A DNA stretch of 63,795 nt from Marinibactrum halimedae (GTDB lineage Bacteria; Pseudomonadota; Gammaproteobacteria; Pseudomonadales; Cellvibrionaceae): positions 1 through 63,795 of the forward strand of contig NZ_JAJQVM010000031.1 in the NCBI RefSeq assembly GCF_021234875.1, in the 5' to 3' direction. A program made the translations under genes and the position numbers. The notes below the pieces were generated by a model, which worked only from the letters and a program-made list of their open reading frames with translations, had not been told where the DNA came from and searched no databases. Below are positions 34,498 to 41,623 of this stretch, one piece after another; within the stretch, counting starts at the first letter, position 1, and every line of letters starts with the position of its first letter.

Positions 34498-37400
34498 TGT
34501 ATCTGAAAAAATTTATGTACGTCAACTGGGGCAATATTCCGCAGCTGGAATTTGAATTTGGGCCCATTTGTTTGTTTTCTGGGGGCAATGGCTCTGGTAA
34601 AACCACAGCTGCCGATGCCATTCAAACGGTCATGACCGCCGCTCACGATCACTTGTTCCATTTTAACCCAGGGCAAGATGAAGCCACCCAGCGTGGCCGG
34701 GGTAAACAAGTACGAACGCTGGCCTCTTATGTATTGGGTTGTGACGATGGTTCTTATGCACGCCCGAACGGGTGTGATGGCTATCTTGCAGCGGTGTTTC
34801 ATCCGACCCAAGGTGAAGATTCCGAGCCTTTTACCGCCATTATTGCCATGCGCGCGCACATTGATGGCGCTGGCGAAAAATCCGTTGCCCGCTTAGACGA
34901 TTTGCAATTTTATATTTTGCCCAGCGAACAATTGCATTTATCGCATTTTGTGAAAGACGATACCGGTGGCCGATATGTGGTGCCGACAGATCGCTTATTT
35001 AAATTATTAAAAACCGAATTTGGCCCCAATGCGGTTGAAAAATATGATAAGAAAAAATCCTATTTATGCCGATTATATGGGGCATTGCGTGGCCGCAGTG
35101 AAGCCGTTAATGAGCGTGAAGCCATGACGGCCGCGCGGGCCTTTTCGCGTTTTATGGCTTACAAGCCCGTACGCAGTATTAACGATTTTGTGGCCACCGA
35201 AATTTTAGAGCCCCGTGATTTAGGCGAGGCCATTCGCAGTGTATCCAGCCTGTTAAAAACCATTCATGGGATGGAGCAAGAATCTCGACATTTACGTGAG
35301 TCGATACATACCCTATCCAATGCAGATGGCGTGGCAAAATCGTACATTCATCAGTGGTTGGATTTTACGGTATTACGCTATACCCAAGCCAAAGCCCACA
35401 GTTTGGTAGACCAAAAAAAATACATTGATGCCAAGCGTGAACAAAAACAATTGCGGGACAGCTTAGCCAACAACCAAAAAGAACGAGGCGTTGCCGAACA
35501 GCGTCGACGTCAATGCCGAGAGCAAGCCCGTGAAATGGAAGCCAAGCGTTTGGGCATTCCCGCGTTGCGCTCTAAAGATGAGTTAGAACAAAAAATTCAA
35601 GACGCGCACAACCAATTGCATCAATTGGTGCCGGTGTTATTGCAGCAAGATCAAGTGCGCCAAAATAATATTGAGGCGGCGAAAGAATTATTAAGTGCAT
35701 TGGAATCCACGTCCATTGAATTAACCGTTCCCGGTTTAAATGATAAATCGCTGCACAAAGCGTGTTCGGCGGTTCAGCAATCGGCGGATGCAGTGGATTT
35801 GGATTTGCATCATTTACTGGCAAAAGACTGGGTGGATATTACCCCGTTGGAGTCGAAGCTGGACGACACCTTGTTGTTGCAACAAACCCATAATCGTTGG
35901 CACAGCTTATTGTTTGAAGCCAATGGAGAGGCGGGTGCAGACAATTCCAGCAGTGTGCGTGATCAATTGCGGGCTGAAGGGCAGCGCGTAAAAGGCGAAG
36001 AGGCGGCCTTGCAGCGCGCCATTGAGCGTAAGCAGCAGGATATTCATACCTTGCGTGGGCGACGCTCCAGCTACCCAAGTTTTGTGAATGTGGCGTTGGA
36101 GGCCATTCACCGTAAATTGCCGGAAGCCGATGCGCGTGTGTTGTGTGACTACGTTGAGGTGCTCGATGGCGCCTGGCAATCGGCCATTGAAGGTTACATC
36201 GGCGGTGCGCGTTTTGGCATTATTGTGGCACCAGAGTGTGAAGCGGAAGCCATTGCCATTGTGCGTGGTTTGCCCGGCAGAGATTCCCGTGCGCGTGTGA
36301 TTCAAGGCAGCAAAGCTCGGCGCGATGCGGAAAAAATTCATTTGCCCACCCATTCTATTATTGAATTAATGGAATTTGATCATGCCACTGCGCGGGATTA
36401 TTTAATTGCCAGTTACGGCAATGTTGAACAGGTGTCGGATACGCAAACCCTCCGTAATACCCGCCGAGGCTTAACCCGCGATTGTATAGGTTCGGGCAAC
36501 TACGCCATGTTCCGTTGTGATATGGACGACAGCGAATTGGTGTTTGGTAAATTAGGGCGCGAACGGGCACTATTGGCGAAAGAATCGGAAGTAACGTCGC
36601 TAGAGAATCAGTGGGCCGAACTGCAGCGGCAAAGTCAGTGGTGTGCCGAGATGCTGTCTTTGGTGGATCGGTGCGCGCCACTAACGGTGTTTGATACCTT
36701 ACAGGAAATGCTGCGCTTGCATCGCAGTGCCACCGCCGCTGAAACGGGGTTGGATCAACTGGACATCACCGACTTTACCCAGTTGGATGACGCTCTGGCC
36801 GAATTACATCAACAAGAAGAGTCTTACCTCAGTACGTTAGGGCAATTACAAAAGCAAGCAGGCGAAATTGAAGCGCGCACCAAAGTGCTAGACAAACAGT
36901 GCAAAATACTGGCAGATGCTCAAGAGCAATCCGTAGACGAAGCCGAACTTGCCGAACAAGGGGTGCGTGCTATTGCCGCCGACTGGGGTGAGTTTGATGT
37001 AGAGCAGCGATTAAATGAGGCCGATGACACCGCCGCCAACACCAATTTGGCGGTATTGGTAAACAGTTTCACTCAATTGCAAACTGAACTCAGCGGTGCT
37101 GCTCATCAGTTAGTCAAAGCAGTAATGGCACACAATCAGATTTGTCGCCCGTCTGATGCGCTCAATTTTGAGCCGGATTTTGGTGTGGAACACGGCGTGA
37201 ATTTCTTCAGGCAAATTGTGCACCTGCAGCGACAGCTCGACAGTATTCATAATCGCTTAAAAAATAACGTTTTGGCAGAAAAACACACGCAACTCGGTAC
37301 TTTAAAAGACAGCTTTAACAACACGTTTGTGACGAATTTATGCCACTCGATTTATCAGTCTATTAACGATGGTAAAAAAACCTTAGAAGACCTTAACCGT

Positions 37401-38144
37401 GAGCTTGAACACCACCGGTTTGGTGCCGACCGCGAAAGCTTTCGTTTTGGTTGGGAATGGATACCCGAATACAAAGAATATTGGCAATTCTTTAAAGAGG
37501 TGATTGATAGCCCAGCCTTGGCCGATGGCAACACTCTGTTTGAAATGAAGCTCACGAAAAAAGCCAGTGCAGTGCGTGAGCGCATGATGTCGATGTTATT
37601 GGATGACGACGAAAACGCGGCCTTGCGTGAATTAGAGCGGGTGGCGGATTATCGCAATTACCGCAATTACGAAATTTACAAAGAACCCGAAAGCAAAGCG
37701 CCCATTGCCCTAAGCCAATACGGCACGGGCTCGGGTGGGCAATTAGAAACACCGGCGTACATTATCCGCAGTGCGGCCATTACCTCAGCGTTTCGATTTA
37801 ATGAGGGCAAGTCCCACTTACGTATGGTGTTGGTGGATGAAGCCTTCAGTAAAATGGACGAACATCGTTCACGAGAAGTGATTCATTATTTAACCGAAAG
37901 CTTAGGTTTGCAGTTAATGTTTATTATGCCTACCAGTAAATCCGGGCCCTTTATGGATTTAATCAGTAATCAATTTGTCTTCACCAAGTGCCCGATTAAT
38001 GGCACCATCGGGCAATTAAATACCCGAGTCTTGGTGGATCGACAAGTGTGCAATCGAGAGCGCATTAAAGAATTATGGGCGCAGCATCGCCGTACCATTC
38101 GTCATCAAGGCGCGTTAGACTTTATGGCAGAATTTGAAGCCTAG
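34497..38144 (+). CDS. JetC/MksB-like SMC-family ATPase
   Basis: The 1215 aa protein starts with a Walker A GGNGSGKTT (Lys35) and ends with the ABC signature SGGQLETPAYIIR and Walker B LRMVLVDEAFSKMD. Between lie two long coiled-coil arms (about residues 260-480 and 690-960) and a hinge-like module (about 540-620; GAWQSAIEGYIGGARFGIIV). This is the head-coil-hinge plan of SbcC/MukB-like SMC proteins. With JetA- and JetB-like partners it should form a loop-extruding condensin. In Wadjet the DNA-cutting subunit is JetD; no JetD gene follows. The 15-bp repeats at 38143-38187 begin over its stop codon. Confidence 0.93.
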   Translation: MYLKKFMYVNWGNIPQLEFEFGPICLFSGGNGSGKTTAADAIQTVMTAAHDHLFHFNPGQDEATQRGRGKQVRTLASYVLGCDDGSYARPNGCDGYLAAVFHPTQGEDSEPFTAIIAMRAHIDGAGEKSVARLDDLQFYILPSEQLHLSHFVKDDTGGRYVVPTDRLFKLLKTEFGPNAVEKYDKKKSYLCRLYGALRGRSEAVNEREAMTAARAFSRFMAYKPVRSINDFVATEILEPRDLGEAIRSVSSLLKTIHGMEQESRHLRESIHTLSNADGVAKSYIHQWLDFTVLRYTQAKAHSLVDQKKYIDAKREQKQLRDSLANNQKERGVAEQRRRQCREQAREMEAKRLGIPALRSKDELEQKIQDAHNQLHQLVPVLLQQDQVRQNNIEAAKELLSALESTSIELTVPGLNDKSLHKACSAVQQSADAVDLDLHHLLAKDWVDITPLESKLDDTLLLQQTHNRWHSLLFEANGEAGADNSSSVRDQLRAEGQRVKGEEAALQRAIERKQQDIHTLRGRRSSYPSFVNVALEAIHRKLPEADARVLCDYVEVLDGAWQSAIEGYIGGARFGIIVAPECEAEAIAIVRGLPGRDSRARVIQGSKARRDAEKIHLPTHSIIELMEFDHATARDYLIASYGNVEQVSDTQTLRNTRRGLTRDCIGSGNYAMFRCDMDDSELVFGKLGRERALLAKESEVTSLENQWAELQRQSQWCAEMLSLVDRCAPLTVFDTLQEMLRLHRSATAAETGLDQLDITDFTQLDDALAELHQQEESYLSTLGQLQKQAGEIEARTKVLDKQCKILADAQEQSVDEAELAEQGVRAIAADWGEFDVEQRLNEADDTAANTNLAVLVNSFTQLQTELSGAAHQLVKAVMAHNQICRPSDALNFEPDFGVEHGVNFFRQIVHLQRQLDSIHNRLKNNVLAEKHTQLGTLKDSFNNTFVTNLCHSIYQSINDGKKTLEDLNRELEHHRFGADRESFRFGWEWIPEYKEYWQFFKEVIDSPALADGNTLFEMKLTKKASAVRERMMSMLLDDDENAALRELERVADYRNYRNYEIYKEPESKAPIALSQYGTGSGGQLETPAYIIRSAAITSAFRFNEGKSHLRMVLVDEAFSKMDEHRSREVIHYLTESLGLQLMFIMPTSKSGPFMDLISNQFVFTKCPINGTIGQLNTRVLVDRQVCNRERIKELWAQHRRTIRHQGALDFMAEFEA

Positions 38145-38187
38145 TGTTTTGAAAGCCAGTGTTTTGAAAACCAGTGTTTTGAAAACT
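38143..38187. repeat. 15-bp tandem repeat, three copies, over the JetC-like stop codon
   Basis: AGTGTTTTGAAAGCC, AGTGTTTTGAAAACC and AGTGTTTTGAAAACT stand directly next to each other. The first overlaps the TAG stop (38142-38144). It is not symmetrical and has no terminator shape. Confidence 0.92.
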
Positions 38188-38294
38188 AGAATCGGCTCTC
38201 GAAGACGTTGTGTTGCCAACGTCTTCGCTGAATAATAAAAAAGAACAAGAAGAGAAAAAGGGGAGCACCCATCACGACGTCAAAAAACAGCAAT

Positions 38295-39086
38295 GTGTTA
38301 AGCGTATCTCGTTCATTGGCTGCCACGTTATTGTGGGTGCCGATGATTATCGCCAGCATTGTGTTAAGTCTGTGGTTATCGTGGCAGGCACTATCTCAGG
38401 TGGATTTCAGTTATGGCGTTTGGTACGACGTTTTAGGTATTCACGAGCATATTGAAAAGTATGGCCCGCAAAATCGTCATCGGCGCGGTTTTGAAACCAC
38501 CACCGTAGAAGAGCGCAAGCGTGTGTTTGGTGAGGTGGTGAAAAGCATTAACCACCATGGCGATGGTTTGGCCAATATTACGTATTATGGCCCACCAAAA
38601 GCCAATGGTGCTCTTTCCCCTATTGATCGCCTTTTTCATCGTGATGAAGTCGGGCACCTGCAAGATGTGGCCAATTTAATTACCGTTTTTGATCGTTGTG
38701 CGTACGGTGCGATGGGAGTGTTATTGGTTTATGTTGCATTACTCCTATGGCGCCAACGCTGGTTATCGGCAATGTCTTTATCCGTTGCGGATTTGCCTTG
38801 GTGGCAGCAAAAACCCAATTGGCGTAATGCTCACTTGTGTTTAGTCGCCATTGTTGGATTGTTAACCGTAGCCGTCTTTATTATCGGGCCGGTTGAGGTG
38901 TTTTACTGGTTGCACGAACACATTTTCCCACCAGATCATCCATGGTTTTTCTATTATCAAGATTCTCTCATGGCGACGTCCATGAAAGCCCCCGATCTTT
39001 TTGGTGCCATCGCCGTAGAGTGGTTTGCGTTAACCGCTTTGGTGTACAGCCTTTGGCTTTTTTTGTGGATAAAAGTGGATCGATAG
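38295..39086 (+). CDS. Membrane protein of unknown function following the condensin genes
   Basis: The 263 aa protein starts at a GTG; no ATG fits the frame, and the AGGGGAG at 38259-38265 is 30 bases upstream, so the start is uncertain. Four hydrophobic segments are visible: LAATLLWVPMIIASIVLSLW, YGAMGVLLVYVALLLW, LCLVAIVGLLTVAVFIIG and ALTALVYSLWLFLW. A soluble loop of about 90 residues (FGEVVKSINHHGDGLANITY) lies after the first. It is on the same strand 150 bases after the SMC gene, where Wadjet has jetD, but it does not resemble a Toprim/DUF2220 nuclease. I know no family for it. Confidence 0.65.
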   Translation: MLSVSRSLAATLLWVPMIIASIVLSLWLSWQALSQVDFSYGVWYDVLGIHEHIEKYGPQNRHRRGFETTTVEERKRVFGEVVKSINHHGDGLANITYYGPPKANGALSPIDRLFHRDEVGHLQDVANLITVFDRCAYGAMGVLLVYVALLLWRQRWLSAMSLSVADLPWWQQKPNWRNAHLCLVAIVGLLTVAVFIIGPVEVFYWLHEHIFPPDHPWFFYYQDSLMATSMKAPDLFGAIAVEWFALTALVYSLWLFLWIKVDR

Positions 39087-39337
39087 CCTAAGCCGATGAT
39101 AGCCTTGCGCGGTTTTTGCCTAATTCGAAAAAATCGCGTTTTACTACGACAATAAATCAGTACGGGTGCAACTCAACCCCTCTTGCGCTGAAAAGTATGG
39201 CAACATCAATATTGCTGATGAGTAAGTGTTTGAGAATAAACCATCGTGTGCATATTCGGTTGGGCGATGTGTGCCAATTTTAATTGCATGACTCGGTGTG
39301 AAAGTGAACAACACCGACTTTGTGGAACGCTATTTAC

Positions 39338-40393
39338 ATGCCAAATGATTCAAACTTCGCGTCCAAAACGCGTTTACCGGCGGAGTGGGAGCCGCAAGAT
39401 GCCGTTATGGTGACCTGGCCCCACGCCAACAGTGATTGGGCGCCATGGCTAAACCAAGTAGAGGATTTATACGAGGGGCTGGTAAAATTGCTGTCGCAGT
39501 ATGTCAATGTACTGGTGGTCAGCCCCCCAGAAACCCATTTGGATATTGCTGAGCGCTTGGTCGAAGGCGGCGCTGACCAAGAGCGGGTATTTATGCAACC
39601 CATTGCCACCAACGATACGTGGGCACGAGACCATGGCCCAATTACCGTCTATGTGGGTAGAACCGTTCAGATTATGGACTATCGTTTTAATGGTTGGGGC
39701 AATAAATTTGCGGCGCACTTGGACAATAAAATTACCGTCTCTTTGTATGACGCCGAATCCTTCCCTGGTGCGTATTATTTGGCGCGCAATTTAGTGCTTG
39801 AAGGGGGCGCGATTGAGTCAGATGGCCAAGGTGTTTTAATGACCACTACCGAGTGTTTATTAAACGAAAATCGCAATCCTCGGCTCACGAAAACAGAAAT
39901 CGAAGAGCATTTATTGTCTGATTTTGGGGCGCAAAAAATACTCTGGTTAGAACACGGTTATTTAAGCGGTGACGATACCGACAGCCATATCGATACCTTG
40001 GCGCGCTTTTGCCCAAATAATACCATTGCTTATGTGAAATGCGATGACCCGGAAGATGAACATTACGATGCCCTGTCGGCCATGGAAGCCCAATTGCATA
40101 CGTTTACAAATGCGCAAGGCGAGCCATATCGTTTATTGCCTTTACCGTGGCCGGAGGCGAAATTTGATGCAAACGGTGAGCGTTTACCCGCCACCTATGC
40201 CAATTTTTTAATCACTAATAACGCAGTATTAATGCCTACCTATAACGACAAGCAGGATGCTTTAGCACTCAACCTTCTTCAGGAAGCGTTTCCTGATCGA
40301 GATGTACACGGCGTAGATTGCTCGGTATTGATAGAGCAGCACGGCAGTTTGCATTGCATTACCATGCAAATTCCCAAAGGCGCATTGGATTAA
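39338..40393 (+). CDS. aguA: Agmatine deiminase (porphyromonas-type peptidylarginine deiminase family)
   Basis: The 351 aa protein (from ATG 39338, MPNDSN; an upstream ATG at 39320 would add six residues) has the family motifs LPAEWEPQDAVMVTWPH, NDTWARDHGPITV, LVLEGGAIESDGQG, GDDTDSHIDTLARF and the active-site Cys in HGSLHCITMQ. The enzyme converts agmatine to N-carbamoylputrescine in polyamine synthesis. No aguB amidase gene is adjacent. Length and all motifs look intact. It is monocistronic, between the condensin block and the NADAR unit. Confidence 0.93.
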   Translation: MPNDSNFASKTRLPAEWEPQDAVMVTWPHANSDWAPWLNQVEDLYEGLVKLLSQYVNVLVVSPPETHLDIAERLVEGGADQERVFMQPIATNDTWARDHGPITVYVGRTVQIMDYRFNGWGNKFAAHLDNKITVSLYDAESFPGAYYLARNLVLEGGAIESDGQGVLMTTTECLLNENRNPRLTKTEIEEHLLSDFGAQKILWLEHGYLSGDDTDSHIDTLARFCPNNTIAYVKCDDPEDEHYDALSAMEAQLHTFTNAQGEPYRLLPLPWPEAKFDANGERLPATYANFLITNNAVLMPTYNDKQDALALNLLQEAFPDRDVHGVDCSVLIEQHGSLHCITMQIPKGALD

Positions 40394-40548
40394 GGATTGT
40401 TTTATTGATCTGAGTCACCGTGTTATTGGCAATACCCAATTATTGGCGACATTGCCCTCGGTACAAACGTTTGATCTTTTCTGTGGTACGGCATAAGGCC
40501 GTGCTGTCATAGTTAACCCATTATTAATTAGGGTGTTGGTAAAGCAGT

Positions 40549-41046
40549 ATGTTTCAACACGACGACACTTTGGTGGAGGCAGTGCACTTTTCACGCCTCG
40601 ACCCCGACAATGTATTCTCCACTGTTTCTAGCCATGAATTTGAGTTAGAGGGCCAATCGTGGCCGACGGTGGAGCATTACTATCAAGCAAAAAAATTCCA
40701 GAGATCTTCAGATATGGAATCCATCCTCGCCTCACCCGATGGCCTACAGGCCTATCGCCGGGGCAATCGCTGGTGGAAGCGCGGTCGCCTGCCCACCTGG
40801 AAGCAAAACCGCCGCATTATGATGACCCGCGCTTTGTACACCAAAACCATGGCGCATAAAGCGGTGCGTGAAGCCCTCTTGGCCACCGGCGACGAAAAAA
40901 TCGTCGAGACCTCGTTGTACAGCCCTTACTGGGGGATTGGCCGTGACCAACGGGGCGAAAATATGCTCGGTCAAATCTGGATGGACATTCGCGCCAAAAT
41001 TCGGGCGGATATGCGGGTGTCTGAATTGAAGATGGTGAAGGAGTAA
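40549..41046 (+). CDS. NADAR family protein (YbiA-like)
   Basis: The 165 aa protein has the NADAR core: FSTVSSHEFELEGQSWPTVE, then HYYQAKKFQ, then LLATGDEKIVETSLYSPYWG and IGRDQRGENMLGQIWMDIR. Known members hydrolyse N-glycosidic bonds: plant/bacterial ones act on riboflavin intermediates and others remove ADP-ribose from guanine in DNA or in toxin-antitoxin contexts. Here the stop (TAA) shares its last A with the next ATG, so the function is tied to the following gene rather than to riboflavin synthesis, for which no gene is nearby. Confidence 0.9.
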   Translation: MFQHDDTLVEAVHFSRLDPDNVFSTVSSHEFELEGQSWPTVEHYYQAKKFQRSSDMESILASPDGLQAYRRGNRWWKRGRLPTWKQNRRIMMTRALYTKTMAHKAVREALLATGDEKIVETSLYSPYWGIGRDQRGENMLGQIWMDIRAKIRADMRVSELKMVKE

Positions 41047-41564
41047 TGTGGCTAACGATTGGTCATATCAATAATTCTCCTATCTCTTATCAAGGAGTAT
41101 TTTCTGTGCCCTTGAAAGTAGATTTTCCAATTTTAAGCCGAAATGATAAACATAAAACAATACCAAATATTGCTTTATTTCAAGCCCGCCTTTTTTTAAA
41201 TGAAAACGCATTTCAAGTTTTACATCCTTTATTAAAGGATGACGGAGAATTTATTCCAGCGATTTCTGAACAGGGTTCTGGTTACTTATTTAACCCTCTT
41301 AGAGTTGCAGAAAGTGTTCAAGCGTTAGACCTCACATTAAGCAAGAAAAACACATGGGGTCATCTTGAAAATATGGCATTTCATGAAGAAAAATTAGAAG
41401 GCTGGAATGTGTTTCGTTCGGAATTTAATGCGTTTATGTCATTGCAGTGTTCAGATGAATTTAAACAAGTGATTGAAGTGGCCGATTTAACGGGTGTTTA
41501 TTTTACGGAAGAGTTGGGCAATGCAGCGGCAGATAAAACGATTGGTAGCCGCTCTTTAAATTAG
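41046..41564 (+). CDS. DUF1629 (Imm11)-like protein, coupled to NADAR
   Basis: The 172 aa protein has no signal or membrane helix. The pattern of the C-terminal half, GYLFNPLRVAESVQALDLTL, then FRSEFNAFMSLQCSDEFKQV, then DLTGVYFTEELG, resembles DUF1629/Imm11-type proteins, which occur as immunity proteins in polymorphic-toxin loci. The N-terminal part is typical of no family I know. Its start overlaps the NADAR stop. No toxin gene is recognisable next to it. Family is proposed from pattern, not proven. Confidence 0.65.
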   Translation: MWLTIGHINNSPISYQGVFSVPLKVDFPILSRNDKHKTIPNIALFQARLFLNENAFQVLHPLLKDDGEFIPAISEQGSGYLFNPLRVAESVQALDLTLSKKNTWGHLENMAFHEEKLEGWNVFRSEFNAFMSLQCSDEFKQVIEVADLTGVYFTEELGNAAADKTIGSRSLN

Positions 41565-41623
41565 TGATGCAAAGTTTTACAAGCAAATTTTAAGAACAAA
41601 AATAAGAAAGTGAGGGTGCGGGC

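Noticed and set aside
32020-39086. A complete Wadjet system
   Set aside because: No JetD (DUF3322/DUF2220 Toprim-like) gene; the gene in that place is a membrane protein.
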